Shown here in pieces: positions 41,536-51,137 of a stretch of 64,000 nt of DNA; the first letter of the stretch is position 1; every line of letters begins with the position of its first letter. The translations under genes and the position numbers were made by a program. The notes below the pieces were generated by a model. That model was given only the letters and a program-made list of their open reading frames with translations, did no database searches and was not told the origin of the DNA. Origin of the DNA: Pseudomonas oryzihabitans (GTDB lineage Bacteria > Pseudomonadota > Gammaproteobacteria > Pseudomonadales > Pseudomonadaceae); the NCBI RefSeq assembly GCF_001518815.1, contig NZ_CP013987.1, positions 3,804,501 through 3,868,500 of the forward strand. Direction: 5' to 3'.

Positions 41536-43893
41536 ATGACCAAGCAATCCGCCCATTCCCCCGCTCAACCCCTGCACGGCACCCAGGAGCACGGCAGCGC
41601 CGGGGGCTGGGGTGCGCTCAATGCCGTGACCCAGCACCTGAGCCGCCAGAAGGTGTTGATGCGCGGCAACAAGGCATTGCTGACCATGAACAAGCCGGGT
41701 GGCTTCGACTGCCCGAGCTGCGCCTGGCCTGATCCGAAGACCCCGCATACCTTCGAATATTGCGAGAACGGCGCCAAGGCAGTGGCCTGGGAGGCCACCC
41801 GCAAACGCACCACCCCGGAATTCTTCGCGGCCCATACCCTGACCGAACTGCGTACCTGGACCGACCATGACCTGGAAGACCAGGGCCGCCTTACCCACCC
41901 CATGCGCTACGACGCCGCCAGCGACACCTACCGCCCGGTGAGCTGGGCGGACGCCTTCGCCGAGATCGGTGCCGAACTGCGCGCCCTGGACGATCCCTGG
42001 AAGCTGGAGCTTTACACCTCGGGCCGTTCCTCCAACGAGGCCGCCTTTCTCTACCAGCTGTTCGGCCGGCTCTACGGGATGAACAACTTTCCCGACTGTT
42101 CCAACATGTGCCACGAGACCACCACCACCGCCATGCCGGAGAGCATCGGCGTCGGCAAGGGCACCCTGGACCTGGAGGATTTCGCCCAGGCCGACGCCAT
42201 CTTCATCATCGGCCAGAATCCCGGCACCAACAGCCCGCGAATGATGAGCGAGCTGCACGATGCCGTGCACCGCGGCGTGCCCATCCTCACCTTCAATCCA
42301 TTGCGGGAAAAGGCCCTGGTGCGCTTCGCCTCGCCACAGGCCGTGCGCGACATGGCCTTGCCGGGTGGGGGCGTGGCCATCAGCTCCCAGTACCACCAGG
42401 TGCGTATCGGCGGGGATATGGCGGCCATGCAGGGGCTGTGCAAGGTCGTCATCGAGGCTGACGACGAGGCGCGCCGCAGTGGTGCTCCCCGCATCCTCGA
42501 CGTGGCGTTCATCGAACAGCATTGCGTCGGCCTGGAAGCCTTCGCCGAACACTGCCGAGGGCTGAGCTGGGAGCGCCTGGAGCGCTATTCCGGTCTGACC
42601 CGGGCGGCCATGACGGAAGCGGCCAAGGTCTACATGAAGGCCGACCGGGTGATCGCCTGTTGGGGCATGGGCGTGACCCAGCACCGCCGCGGTGGCGATG
42701 TCCTGCAGCAGATCATCAATCTGTTGCTGCTGCGTGGCAACGTCGGCAAGCCTGGCGCCGGACCCTGCCCGATTCGGGGTCATTCCAACGTCCAGGGCGA
42801 CCGCACCGTGGGCATCTATCAGAAACCCAAGGAGCCCTTCCTGGCCCGCCTCGACCAGGCCTTCGCCTTCCGCGCACCGCGCGAGGGCGGCCATGACGTG
42901 GTGGAATGCTGCGAGGCCCTGCTGCGCGACGAGCCCCAGGCCTTCATCGGCCTGGGCGGCAACTTCTTCCGCGCCATTCCCGACATCGAGCGGGTAGCAC
43001 CCCATGTCGCCAACCTGCGCCTGACGGTACAGATCGCCACCAAACTCAACTGGAGCCACACCCTGCACGGCCGCAGCACCTTCCTGTTGCCCTGCCTGGG
43101 CCGCACCGAACGCGATGTGCAGGCCAGCGGCGTGCAGACCATTACCGTGGAGGACTCCATGTCCATGGTGCATGGCTCCACCGGCAGCCTGGAGCCGGCC
43201 TCGCCGGAGCTGCTGTCGGAGATCGCCATCGTCGCCGGCATCGCCAAGGCGACCCTGGGCGAACGCCATCCCCATATCGACTGGGACGCCCTGGCCGGCG
43301 ACTACGCGCTCATCCGCGACAAGATCGAGGCGGTGCTGCCCGAACAGTTCGCCGACTACAACGCCCGCATCGAACAGCCCGGAGGTTTCCGCCTGCCCAA
43401 TGGTGCCCGTGAGCGACAGTGGGATACACCCAACGGCAAGGCCAACTTCCTCTTTCCCGGCGACGTGCTGGACGAGGACGACAGCCCGCCGGATGCCGAG
43501 CACCTGCAGCTGATGACGATCCGCAGTCACGACCAGTTCAACACCACCATCTACTCCAATCGCGACCGCTACCGCGACATCGACGAACGCATGGTGGCCA
43601 TGCTCAGCCCCGAGGACATGCGCCGCCATGAGGTGCAGGAGGGTGATTTCATCGACTTCATCGGCGCCGCCCTGGACGGCATCTCACGCCGCGCCGGCCC
43701 CTTCAAGGTCATCGCCTACGACGTACCGGCCGGTTGCTGCGCGGCCTACTACCCCGAAACCAACAGCCTGGCGCCCCTGGCCAACCACGACACCCGCAGC
43801 CATACCCCGGCGTCGAAGTCTCTGCCGGTGCGGATCGAGCGGCTCAGTCAGGAACAGGCGATGCAGCGAAGGGGCTTGATCGCGGCGGGATAG
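41536..43893 (+). CDS. FdhF/YdeP family molybdopterin oxidoreductase
   Basis: A 785-residue bis-MGD enzyme of the FdhF/YdeP group (formate-dehydrogenase-like). Marks are KPGGFDCPSCAWPDP at the N terminus, SGRSSNEAAFLYQLFGRLYGMNN, DCSNMCHETTTTAMPESIGVGKGT, FIIGQNPGTNSPRMM and RGNVGKPGAGPCPIRGHSNVQGDRT read in parts. The usual active-site Cys/Sec of FdhF is not seen at the expected CH site in this family. YdeP in E. coli supports acid resistance; activity is unproven. Start ATG 41536 is preferred over GTG 41530 because AGAGG is then at the right distance. No fdhD or electron-transfer partner is adjacent. Confidence 0.9.
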   Translation: MTKQSAHSPAQPLHGTQEHGSAGGWGALNAVTQHLSRQKVLMRGNKALLTMNKPGGFDCPSCAWPDPKTPHTFEYCENGAKAVAWEATRKRTTPEFFAAHTLTELRTWTDHDLEDQGRLTHPMRYDAASDTYRPVSWADAFAEIGAELRALDDPWKLELYTSGRSSNEAAFLYQLFGRLYGMNNFPDCSNMCHETTTTAMPESIGVGKGTLDLEDFAQADAIFIIGQNPGTNSPRMMSELHDAVHRGVPILTFNPLREKALVRFASPQAVRDMALPGGGVAISSQYHQVRIGGDMAAMQGLCKVVIEADDEARRSGAPRILDVAFIEQHCVGLEAFAEHCRGLSWERLERYSGLTRAAMTEAAKVYMKADRVIACWGMGVTQHRRGGDVLQQIINLLLLRGNVGKPGAGPCPIRGHSNVQGDRTVGIYQKPKEPFLARLDQAFAFRAPREGGHDVVECCEALLRDEPQAFIGLGGNFFRAIPDIERVAPHVANLRLTVQIATKLNWSHTLHGRSTFLLPCLGRTERDVQASGVQTITVEDSMSMVHGSTGSLEPASPELLSEIAIVAGIAKATLGERHPHIDWDALAGDYALIRDKIEAVLPEQFADYNARIEQPGGFRLPNGARERQWDTPNGKANFLFPGDVLDEDDSPPDAEHLQLMTIRSHDQFNTTIYSNRDRYRDIDERMVAMLSPEDMRRHEVQEGDFIDFIGAALDGISRRAGPFKVIAYDVPAGCCAAYYPETNSLAPLANHDTRSHTPASKSLPVRIERLSQEQAMQRRGLIAAG

Positions 43894-43920
43894 TTTCTTT
43901 AGGTGTTGGTGCGACAAGGA

Positions 43921-44000
43921 CATCGCGGCCATGGGCCGCTCCTACGTAGGCCGATGCTCCTGTAGGAGCGGTCGCTACGGCGTCCCGGCATGGCCGTGAT
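43921..44000. repeat. REP pair (BIME), GTAGGAGCGG family
   Basis: Inverted pair: minus copy with CTAC at 43942-43945 (minus sense GTAGGAGCGGCCCATGGCCG), plus copy from 43962 (GTAGGAGCGGTCGCTACGG, ending GGCATGGCCGTGA). Part of the 303-bp gene-free space between the molybdoenzyme and cbpM. Confidence 0.8.
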
Positions 44001-44050
44001 TGGATAGAAACCATACGTTGGAAACCGCTATCCGGCTCCCTTACCCCAAC

Positions 44051-44069
44051 CCTCTCCCAGAGGGAGAGG
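44051..44069. repeat. CCTCTCCC hairpin of the ACCCCAACCCTC class
   Basis: CCTCTCCC-AGA-GGGAGAGG preceded by ACCCCAAC; same class as the palindrome at 22328-22351. Confidence 0.6.
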
Positions 44070-44096
44070 AGGCGCTTTGGTGCAGACAGGAGTTCC

Positions 44097-44187
44097 GTAG
44101 GTTGGGTTGAGCGCAGCGAAGCCCAACAACCAGACGCGGCCCCCACCCTTTGGGCTTCGCTGATGGAGCCGTCTCAACCCAACCTAC
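44097..44187. repeat. GTAGGTTGGG-family a/b hairpin pair
   Basis: Unit a in plus sense from the GTAG at 44097 (GTTGGGTTGAGCGCAGCGA then AGCCCAAC), and unit b in minus sense ending at CTAC 44184-44187 (minus sense GTTGAGACGGCTCC...AGCCCAAA). It is the same a/b association as in the 23714-24127 array, in opposite arrangement, and ends 9 bp before the cbpM stop. Confidence 0.75.
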
Positions 44188-44196
44188 GCGGGCCGG

Positions 44197-44505
44197 TCAG
44201 ACGTCTCGCAGTTCTCCGGCGAAGCGCTCCAGCCGTCTACGCAGGCGCTGGTTCTCGCGGCGCAGCTCTTCCACCTCATCCAAAAGGTGCAGGGCCAGGG
44301 CGGTCGCGGACCAGTCCAGGTCCAGCTCGTGGCGCAGGCGTACAGCGCGACGGGCGCGGTGCAGGGCACCGGTGTCGAAGTGCCACTCGGCCGGGCGCTT
44401 GCCGCGCTGGGGCGCCAGGATGCCGTGCTCGACGATGTCCACCACCACGGGCTCGCTCACCTCGCAGAGCACGCAGAATTCCTGCAGGACGATCAGACTG
44501 CTCAT
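44197..44505 (-). CDS. cbpM: Chaperone modulator CbpM
   Basis: A 102-residue MerR-like helical protein that binds and restrains the J-protein CbpA. It has the short HTH-like N terminus (FCVLCEVSEPVVVDIVEHGILAP) and a C-terminal helix that is strongly coiled-coil-like (LDEVEELRRENQRLRRRLERF). Its ATG overlaps the cbpA stop by one base (TGATG), so it is translated with cbpA. Start 44505 is fixed by that overlap. Confidence 0.93.
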   Translation of the reverse strand: MSSLIVLQEFCVLCEVSEPVVVDIVEHGILAPQRGKRPAEWHFDTGALHRARRAVRLRHELDLDWSATALALHLLDEVEELRRENQRLRRRLERFAGELRDV

Positions 44506-45449
44506 CAGACTTTCCTCCAGTCTTGGCGGGGATCGAAGGCCGCCCGCTCGGCCAGTTGTCGCCACAGCGCCTGGGTTTCTTCATCGCCCTTCGGTGGCAT
44601 CACGATCTTGAGCAGGGCATGGAGATCGCCCTGCCCTGCCTTGCCAGCCAGGCCCTTGCCTCGTACCCGCAGGCGGGCGCCGCTCTGGCTGCCAGGCGGA
44701 ATGCTCAGCATGATCTGGCCATCCAGGGTAGGCACCTGCACCTTGGCGCCTAAGGCGGCTTCCCAGGGGGCAAGGGGTACGCTGACCACCAGGTCCTGAC
44801 CGTCGACGTCGAACAGCGGATGAGGCACCAGCCGGATGACCAGGTACAGATCGCCTGCCTCCGCGCCACCGATGCCCGGCTCGCCCTGCCCTTTCAGGCG
44901 GATACGCTCGCCGTCGGTGCTGCCGGCGGGAATCTTGACGTTGAGGGTCTTGGTGGTCTCGCCGACGCGCCGGCCCAGCTCGTCGCGCTGCGGCAACGAA
45001 AAGCTCAGCGGCTTGGTACTGCCGGCCTGGCTCTCCTCGAGAAACAGTGGCAGTTCCAGCTCGATGTCGCGGCCACGGCGAGCGAAGCCACCCTGCTGCG
45101 AGCGTCCGGCAGCGCCGAACAGCGACTCGAAGAAATCGGAATAGTCCTGGCCAAAGCCGGCGTGGGGATCGCTGTAGTCGGCGCCCGACCCCGGCTGCCA
45201 GTCTGGCGGCACCTGGAAGCGCTCGCCTTGCTGCTGATAGCGGCGGACCTGATCGTATTCGGCGCGCTTGTGTGGATCGCGCAGGACGTCATAGGCCTCG
45301 GCCACCTCCTTGAAGCGAGCCTCGGCATCGGCCTCCTTGCTCACGTCCGGGTGGTACTTGCGCGCCAGCTTGCGATAGGTGGTCTTGAGGGTCTTGTCGT
45401 CGACGTCGGGGGCGACGCCGAGCACCTCGTAGTAGTCCTTGAAGTCCAT
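44505..45449 (-). CDS. cbpA: Curved DNA-binding J-domain chaperone CbpA
   Basis: A 314-residue DnaJ homologue: J domain at 1-70 with HPD at the loop of [15 protein letters not shown], a Gly/Phe-type linker (about 75-130) and two C-terminal substrate-binding beta domains, without a zinc finger. CbpA acts as a DnaK co-chaperone and nucleoid protein in stress and stationary phase. Start 45449 ([12 protein letters not shown]) is the standard family opening; the longer frame is spurious. Operon with cbpM. Confidence 0.96.
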   Translation of the reverse strand: MDFKDYYEVLGVAPDVDDKTLKTTYRKLARKYHPDVSKEADAEARFKEVAEAYDVLRDPHKRAEYDQVRRYQQQGERFQVPPDWQPGSGADYSDPHAGFGQDYSDFFESLFGAAGRSQQGGFARRGRDIELELPLFLEESQAGSTKPLSFSLPQRDELGRRVGETTKTLNVKIPAGSTDGERIRLKGQGEPGIGGAEAGDLYLVIRLVPHPLFDVDGQDLVVSVPLAPWEAALGAKVQVPTLDGQIMLSIPPGSQSGARLRVRGKGLAGKAGQGDLHALLKIVMPPKGDEETQALWRQLAERAAFDPRQDWRKV

Positions 45450-45513
45450 CGCGGTCTCCAGTGGGGGTTCCCCTAGAGACCGCGCGGCGCCTGCAACGGT
45501 TGCATGACGCCGG

Positions 45514-46521
45514 TCAGTCGCCGCGCTTGCGAAAGGCCAGGCTGCCGGCCAGCACCGTGAAGGTCGCCACCAGCGCCACCAGGATCCAGAAGCCGTGGGG
45601 CGAATCGGCAAGCGGGATGCCGCCGACGTTCATTCCGAAGAAGCCGGCGATGATGTTGATCGGCAGGGCCAGCACCGTGACCAGGGTCAGGGTGAACAGG
45701 GTGCGGTTGGTCTGCTCGGCGGAGGCGGCGGCGATCTCCTCCTGCAACAGCTTGAGACGTTCCACCAGGGCGGCGAGGTCGTCCAGCACCCGGTCGAATT
45801 CCTCGGTGGCCTCGCGCAGGGTCTGGATGTCGTCGCGGCGCAGCCAGGCGGGCGGCCGGTTGAGCAACCGCAGCAGCGAGCCCGGTTCCAGGGCCAGCAG
45901 GCGCTGCAGACGTACCAGGGCGCGTCTCAGGCTGCCAAGTTCGGCGCGACTGGCGGACAGCCGCTGGGACAGCAGCCGATCCTCGATGGCGTCCACCTTG
46001 ACCGTGGTGTCGCGAATGATGCCGGTCAGCACATCGGCCTGGTCGCGCAGCAGATGAACCAGCAGTTCCAGGGTCGAGCCGAAGCCCTCACCACGGCGCA
46101 CCGCATGGCGCAGGCGATCCACCGAGCGCAGTGGCTGGGCCCGGGCGGTCACCAGCAGTCCCGGACGGGCGCAGGCCCAGAGGGTGGCGACGTCCACCGA
46201 GACCTGACCGTAGGCCAGGGTCACATCGTTCACCACCCCCAGCAGGGTGTCGTCGGCCGGCTCCAGGCGGGTCGAGTGGGAACCGGCGTGCAGGGATTCG
46301 AAGAACTCCTCCGGCAGCCCCAGGTGCTCGCGCATCCAGCGCTCGGCGGCGGCGTGGGCCAGGTTGAAGTGCAGCCAGCGAAAGCCACCCTCTTCCGCGT
46401 CCCAGGGATCTTCCGGCGCCATGGTCAGCGCCCGCCCCGGCTGACCGGAGGTGAAATGGTAGGCGTAGAGCAGCCCCAGCCGTTCGGCGGCCGGATGCAG
46501 GGGGATCAGGGTGTTGGTCAT
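45514..46521 (-). CDS. zntB: Zinc transporter ZntB (CorA superfamily)
   Basis: A 335-residue CorA-type protein: a large cytoplasmic N-terminal domain, a long stalk helix, and two C-terminal TM helices. The pore signature is GMN in [13 protein letters not shown]; ZntB has GxN followed by VGGIP, as here, rather than the CorA MPE loop. It moves Zn2+ across the inner membrane, probably with protons. Lies between lysS and cbpA in the same direction, but separate from both. Confidence 0.92.
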   Translation of the reverse strand: MTNTLIPLHPAAERLGLLYAYHFTSGQPGRALTMAPEDPWDAEEGGFRWLHFNLAHAAAERWMREHLGLPEEFFESLHAGSHSTRLEPADDTLLGVVNDVTLAYGQVSVDVATLWACARPGLLVTARAQPLRSVDRLRHAVRRGEGFGSTLELLVHLLRDQADVLTGIIRDTTVKVDAIEDRLLSQRLSASRAELGSLRRALVRLQRLLALEPGSLLRLLNRPPAWLRRDDIQTLREATEEFDRVLDDLAALVERLKLLQEEIAAASAEQTNRTLFTLTLVTVLALPINIIAGFFGMNVGGIPLADSPHGFWILVALVATFTVLAGSLAFRKRGD

Positions 46522-46549
46522 GGCTACCTGCGGAGGGAACGCGACATCA

Positions 46550-46593
46550 GGGCTCTGTTAGCAGGTCCGGATGAACCTTTGATGACAGAGCCC
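46550..46593 (-). terminator. Hairpin between lysS and zntB
   Basis: GGGCTCTGT (46550-46558) pairs with ACAGAGCCC (46585-46593), with an inner GGT/ACC. It lies 46 bp after the lysS stop and 28 bp before the zntB start and may end lysS transcription or be part of the zntB leader. No T-run is seen. Confidence 0.45.
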
Positions 46594-46639
46594 CGAGTCA
46601 GCAGGTGCCAGCGGCGCCCCCGGAAAGGAGGCGCGGCGC

Positions 46640-48142
46640 TTATTGCGGACGCATGTGCGGGAAGAGGATGACGTCGCGGATCGACGGCGAGTTGGTCAGC
46701 AGCATCACCAGGCGGTCGATGCCGATGCCCTCGCCAGCGGTGGGCGGCATGCCGTATTCCAGGGCGTTGATGAAGTCGGCGTCATAGTGCATGGCCTCGT
46801 CGTCACCGGCGTCCTTTTCCTGGACCTGCAGCATGAAGCGCTCGGCCTGGTCTTCGGCGTCGTTGAGCTCGGAGTAGGCGTTGGCGATCTCGCGGCCGCC
46901 GATGAACAGCTCGAAGCGATCGGTGACGCTGGGATTATCGTCGTTGCGGCGCGCCAGCGGCGAGACCTCGAAGGGGTACTCGGTGATGAAGTGCGGCTGC
47001 TCCAGCTTGCTCTCCACTAGCTCCTCGAAAATCATCACCTGCAGCTTGCCCAGGCCTTCGTGGCCGAGGACCTTGGCGCCGGCCTTCTTGGCGATGGCGC
47101 GGGCCTTCTCGACGTCCTGCAGGTCTTCCGCGGTGATGTCCGGGTTGTACTTGAGGATGGAGTCGTACACCGACAGGCGCACGAAGGGCTCGCCGAAGTG
47201 GAACACCTTGTCGCCATAGGGCACGTCGGTGGTGCCGAGCACGGCCATGGCCAGTTCGCGGAACAGTTCCTCGGTGAGGTCCATGTTGTCGCGGTAATCC
47301 GCATAGGCCTGGTAGAACTCGAGCATGGTGAACTCGGGATTGTGCCGGGTCGAGACGCCTTCGTTACGGAAGTTGCGGTTGATCTCGAAGACCTTCTCGA
47401 AGCCACCGACCACCAGCCGCTTGAGGTACAGCTCCGGCGCGATACGCAGGAACATGGCCATGTCCAGGGCGTTGTGGTGGGTCTCGAAGGGCTTGGCCGC
47501 CGCGCCGCCGGGAATGGTCTGCAGCATGGGCGTTTCCACTTCGAGGAAACCCCGCTCCATGAGGAAGCGGCGGATGTGGGCGATGACCTGGGAGCGCACG
47601 CGGAAGGTCTGGCGGACCTCCTCGTTGACGATCAGGTCGACATAGCGCTGGCGATAGCGCAGCTCGGTGTCGGTCAGGCCGTGGTGCTTGTCGGGCAGCG
47701 GGCGCAGCGACTTGGTCAGCAGGCGCACGTCGCTCATGTTGACGTAGAGATCGCCCTTGCCGGAGCGGGCCAGGGTACCTTCGGTGGCGATGATGTCGCC
47801 CAGGTCCCAGGTCTTGACCGCTTCCAGGGTCTCGGCCGGCAGGGTCTTGCGGTCGACATAGACCTGGATGCGCCCGCTGGTGTCCTGCAGCACCATGAAG
47901 GCACCGCGGTTGAGCATGATGCGGCCGGCTACCTTGACCTTGATGCCTGCGGCTTCCAGCTCTTCCTTGGTCTTGTCGGCGTACTGCTGCTGCAGGTCAC
48001 CGGCCAGGCTGTCGCGACGGAAGTCGTTGGGGAAGGGAATGGCCTGCTGGTCGCGCAGCGTGGAAAGCTTTTCCTTGCGCTGGGCGATCAGCTTGTTGTC
48101 TTCCTGTTCCTGGGCTTGGGGGTCTAGGGGTTGTTCGCTCAT
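46640..48142 (-). CDS. lysS: Lysyl-tRNA synthetase, class II
   Basis: A 500-residue class II aaRS: N-terminal OB-fold anticodon-binding domain ([19 protein letters not shown]), motif 2 [20 protein letters not shown], motif 3 [24 protein letters not shown]. It charges tRNA-Lys. Length is normal. It follows prfB in the same direction (68 bp, with a REP palindrome between), the usual prfB-lysS pairing. Confidence 0.98.
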   Translation of the reverse strand: MSEQPLDPQAQEQEDNKLIAQRKEKLSTLRDQQAIPFPNDFRRDSLAGDLQQQYADKTKEELEAAGIKVKVAGRIMLNRGAFMVLQDTSGRIQVYVDRKTLPAETLEAVKTWDLGDIIATEGTLARSGKGDLYVNMSDVRLLTKSLRPLPDKHHGLTDTELRYRQRYVDLIVNEEVRQTFRVRSQVIAHIRRFLMERGFLEVETPMLQTIPGGAAAKPFETHHNALDMAMFLRIAPELYLKRLVVGGFEKVFEINRNFRNEGVSTRHNPEFTMLEFYQAYADYRDNMDLTEELFRELAMAVLGTTDVPYGDKVFHFGEPFVRLSVYDSILKYNPDITAEDLQDVEKARAIAKKAGAKVLGHEGLGKLQVMIFEELVESKLEQPHFITEYPFEVSPLARRNDDNPSVTDRFELFIGGREIANAYSELNDAEDQAERFMLQVQEKDAGDDEAMHYDADFINALEYGMPPTAGEGIGIDRLVMLLTNSPSIRDVILFPHMRPQ

Positions 48143-48171
48143 GTCTGCTGTTTACCTGGGAAGTGCTTGCC

Positions 48172-48197
48172 GTAGGAGCGGCCATGGCCGCTCCTAC
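48172..48197. repeat. Minimal REP palindrome between prfB and lysS
   Basis: GTAGGAGCGGCCA followed by its exact complement TGGCCGCTCCTAC: a 26-bp perfect palindrome with GTAG at one foot and CTAC at the other. In the prfB-lysS mRNA it would make a 12-bp hairpin and could modulate the ratio of the two products. Confidence 0.8.
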
Positions 48198-48210
48198 AGG
48201 AAATGATGGA

Positions 48211-49306
48211 TTAAACGCCCTGCTTGAGGCTGGCTTCGAGGTATTCGTCCAGATCGCCGTCGAGCACCTTGTCGCAATCGCTGCGTTCCACGCCGGTGCG
48301 CAGATCCTTGATCCGCGAGGCGTCGAGCACATAGGAACGGATCTGGTGGCCCCAGCCGATATCGGACTTGGAGTCTTCCAGGGCCTGGGACGCGGCATTG
48401 CGCTTCTGCATTTCCAGCTCGTACAACTTGGCCCGCAGCATCTTCATGGCGGTGTCCCTGTTGGCATGCTGGGAGCGCTCGTTCTGGCACGCCACCACGG
48501 TATTGGTGGGCACGTGGGTGATCCGCACCGCGGAGTCGGTGGTGTTCACGTGCTGGCCACCCGCGCCAGAGGAGCGGTAGGTGTCGACGCGCAGATCGGA
48601 CGGGTTGATCTCGATGTCGATGTTGTCGTCGATCTCGGGAGAGACGAACACCGCGGTAAAGGAGGTGTGGCGACGGTTGCCCGAGTCGAAGGGACTCTTG
48701 CGCACCAGGCGGTGCACGCCGATCTCGGTGCGCAGCCAACCGAAGGCGTACTCGCCCTTGATGTGCACGGTAGCGCCCTTGATGCCGGCGACTTCACCTT
48801 CGGACAGCTCGACGATCTCGGCGCTGAAGCCGTGCTGGTCGGCCCAGCGCAAGTACATGCGCAGGAGCATGTTGGCCCAGTCCTGGGCCTCGGTGCCGCC
48901 GGAGCCGGCCTGGATGTCCAGGTAGCAGTTGTTGGGGTCCATCTCGCCGCTGAACATGCGGCGGAATTCCAGCTTCTCGAGGATGCCACGCAGGCGCTCC
49001 ACCTCGGCCGCCACGTCATCGACCGCGCTCTGGTCTTCCTCTTCGGCCGCCATTTCCAGCAGGTCGCTGGCATCGGCCAGGCCGCCGGTCAGCTCGTCCA
49101 GGGTGCCGACCACCTGCGCCAGCTGGGCGCGCTCGCGGCCGAGATTCTGGGCGTACTCGGGGTTGTTCCAGACGTTGGGGTCTTCGAGCTCACGCTCCAC
49201 TTCGACCAGACGATCCTGCTTCAGATCGTAGTCAAAGATACCCCCGAATGGTCTGGGTGCGGCTGGTGAGGTCCTTGATGCTGGTGACGATCGGGTTGAT
49301 TTCCAT
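48211..49306 (-). CDS. prfB: Peptide chain release factor 2 (programmed +1 frameshift)
   Basis: RF2 recognises UGA and UAA stop codons. Translation begins at ATG 49306 ([17 protein letters not shown]...), reaches an in-frame UGA as codon 25 (49232-49234) and shifts +1 at CTT-TGA-C to continue DYDLKQDR to the stop at 48211; total 364 residues. An internal SD-like GGGGGT precedes the slip site by a few bases. The SPF tripeptide (KSPFDSGN) that reads the stop codon and GGQ (SGAGGQHVN) that triggers hydrolysis are present. The frameshift makes synthesis self-limiting: more RF2 means more termination at the UGA. Confidence 0.98.
49231..49245 (-). promoter_or_regulatory. prfB recoding site
   Basis: On the minus strand CGGGGGTATCTTTGAC: SD-like GGGGG, three-base spacer, slippery CTT, stop TGA, then C. 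It is identical in its core to the E. coli prfB site. Confidence 0.96.
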
Positions 49307-49346
49307 GGGGGAAACACTCGCGAGAAAAGCTGTGGAAAAGCTCGCG

Positions 49347-49352
49347 AGTATA
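49347..49352 (-). promoter_or_regulatory. Possible prfB -10 box
   Basis: TATACT on the minus strand, about 41 bp before the prfB start; a convincing -35 is not present. It lies directly after the terminator hairpin at 49374-49400, consistent with prfB having its own promoter. Confidence 0.4.
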
Positions 49353-49373
49353 CCCCAATCGGCGGCGAAACTC

Positions 49374-49400
49374 AGCGGGCGGCGGGGTACGCCGCCCGCT
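49374..49400 (-). terminator. Terminator-like hairpin after MHS transporter
   Basis: AGCGGGCGGCG, five-base loop, CGCCGCCCGCT: perfect 11-bp stem, 5 bp after the transporter stop on the minus strand, followed by GAGTTT. Confidence 0.65.
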
Positions 49401-49405
49401 GCGTC

Positions 49406-51028
49406 TCAATCGGCGTCGAGGTCGCGGTGGCGGGTTTCCGGCAGGCACAGCAGGCCCACTATCAGGCTGACGCCGGTGATCAGCACCGGGTACCAGAGGC
49501 CGTAGAAGATGTCGCCGGTATAGACCACCAGGGCAAAGGACACCGTCGGCAGGAAGCCGCCGAACCAGCCGTTGCCGATGTGGTACGGCAGCGACATCGA
49601 GGTGTAGCGGATGCGGGTGGGAAACAGCTCCACCATCAACGCCGCCAGCGGTCCATAGCAGAGGGTGGCGATGAGGATCAGGGCGAAGATCACCGCCACC
49701 ACCATGGGCTTGTTGACCTGCGCCGAGTCGGCCTTGGCCGGATACCCGGCGGCCTGTACTGCGGCGCGCAGGGCCGGCTCGTCGTAGCCGACGATGACCT
49801 TGTCACCGACGTTGACCTGCACCGCGTCCCCTGGTGCCGCGGCCACGCTGCTGTAGGGCAGGCCACTCTTGGCCAGCAGTGTCTTGACCCGGTCGCAGGG
49901 ACTGTCGAAGCGCGCCTTGCCCACCGGGTCGAACTGGAAGGTGCAGGTGGCCGGATCGGCGGTGACCACGATGGGGGCCTGCTGGCTGGCCTGGTAGATC
50001 TGCGGGTTGGCGTAGTGGGTCAGGGCCTTGAACAGCGGGAAGTAGAGCACCGTGGCCAGCAGCAGGCCGAGCATGAGGATCGGCTTGCGCCCGACCTTGT
50101 CCGACAGCCAGCCGGCGATGACGAAGAAAGGCGCGCCGAGGATGACGCTGACGATCAGCAGGTTGTTGGCCAGCACCGGGTCCAGTTTGAGGGTCTGGGT
50201 GAGAAAGAACATCACATAGAACTGCGACAGGTAGAAGGTCACCGCCTGGCCGCCATTGATGCTGAACAGGGCGATCAGCACCACCTTGAGGTTGCTCCAG
50301 TTGGTGAAGGAATCGCGGATCGGCGCCTTGCTCTGCTTGCCCTCGGCCTTCATGCGCAGAAAGGCCGGCGACTCGTGCATCGACAGGCGGATCCAGGTGG
50401 AGATCGCCAGCAGGAAGATCGACAGCAGGAACGGCAGGCGCCAGCCCCAGACCTCGAACTGGTCACCGGTCAGGTAGCGGCAGACCAGGATCACCACCAG
50501 CGACAGCAACAGGCCCAGGGTCGCGGTCGATTGCAGCCAGCTGGTGTGGGCGCCGCGCTTGCCGGGCGGCGCGTGCTCGGCAATGTAGGTGGCGGCCCCG
50601 CCGTATTCGCCACCCAGGGCCAGGCCCTGCAGGAGGCGCAGCAACACCAGGATGATGGGCGCGGCCACGCCGATACTGGCATAGGTGGGCAGCAGGCCGA
50701 CACCGAAGGTGGCGATGCCCATGAGGATGATGGTGGCGAGGAAGGTGTACTTGCGCCCGACCATGTCGCCCAGGCGCCCGAACACCAGGGCGCCGAAGGG
50801 CCTCACCACGAAACCGGCGGCAAAGGCCAGCAGGGCGAAGATGAAGGCGGTGGTGTCGTTGACGCCGGCGAAGAACTGCTTGCTGATCACCGCTGCCAGG
50901 GCGCCATAGAGAAAGAAGTCGTACCACTCGAAGACGGTCCCCAGGGACGAGGCGAAGATCACCTTGCGTTCTTCGCGGCGACTGCTGGCCGCGCTGGGTT
51001 GTACCCGGGGTTGGGCATAGTCGGACAT
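49406..51028 (-). CDS. MHS-family MFS transporter with large periplasmic insert
   Basis: A 540-residue metabolite:H+ symporter-type MFS (like KgtP, ProP, ShiA). TM1 motif GTVFEWYDFFLYG; loop 2-3 motif GRLGDMVGRKYTF; TM4-5 LRLLQGLALGGEYGGAATY are diagnostic. Between about residues 335 and 440 there is an extra hydrophilic domain containing two cysteines (362 and 378), absent in standard 430-450-residue members. That insert probably lies in the periplasm between TM9 and TM10. Substrate unknown; a mono- or dicarboxylate or betaine is typical. Encoded downstream of nothing evident; GMC oxidoreductase gene is upstream on the same strand. Confidence 0.88.
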   Translation of the reverse strand: MSDYAQPRVQPSAASSRREERKVIFASSLGTVFEWYDFFLYGALAAVISKQFFAGVNDTTAFIFALLAFAAGFVVRPFGALVFGRLGDMVGRKYTFLATIILMGIATFGVGLLPTYASIGVAAPIILVLLRLLQGLALGGEYGGAATYIAEHAPPGKRGAHTSWLQSTATLGLLLSLVVILVCRYLTGDQFEVWGWRLPFLLSIFLLAISTWIRLSMHESPAFLRMKAEGKQSKAPIRDSFTNWSNLKVVLIALFSINGGQAVTFYLSQFYVMFFLTQTLKLDPVLANNLLIVSVILGAPFFVIAGWLSDKVGRKPILMLGLLLATVLYFPLFKALTHYANPQIYQASQQAPIVVTADPATCTFQFDPVGKARFDSPCDRVKTLLAKSGLPYSSVAAAPGDAVQVNVGDKVIVGYDEPALRAAVQAAGYPAKADSAQVNKPMVVAVIFALILIATLCYGPLAALMVELFPTRIRYTSMSLPYHIGNGWFGGFLPTVSFALVVYTGDIFYGLWYPVLITGVSLIVGLLCLPETRHRDLDAD

Positions 51029-51093
51029 CGCACGTTCTCCTGACCCGGGATCGCCGGGCTGATTGTTGTTATGGGCGACAGCTACTACGGTGG

Positions 51094-51115
51094 AAACGGC
51101 GGGAGGCCCCGCCGT
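51094..51115 (-). terminator. Terminator after GMC oxidoreductase
   Basis: On the minus strand ACGGCGGG-GCCT-CCCGCCGT followed by TTTCC, 22 bp after the GMC stop. A short intrinsic-like terminator that also precedes the transporter gene. Confidence 0.6.
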
Positions 51116-51137
51116 CGGTGAAACCAGCTAATAGAAA

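Noticed and set aside
41518-43629. 703-residue minus-strand open frame opposite the FdhF/YdeP gene, and similar long antisense frames (e.g. 14251-16449 opposite parC)
   Set aside because: They mirror real genes in GC-rich DNA, have low-complexity His/Gly/Val-rich translations, and no family motifs or ribosome sites.
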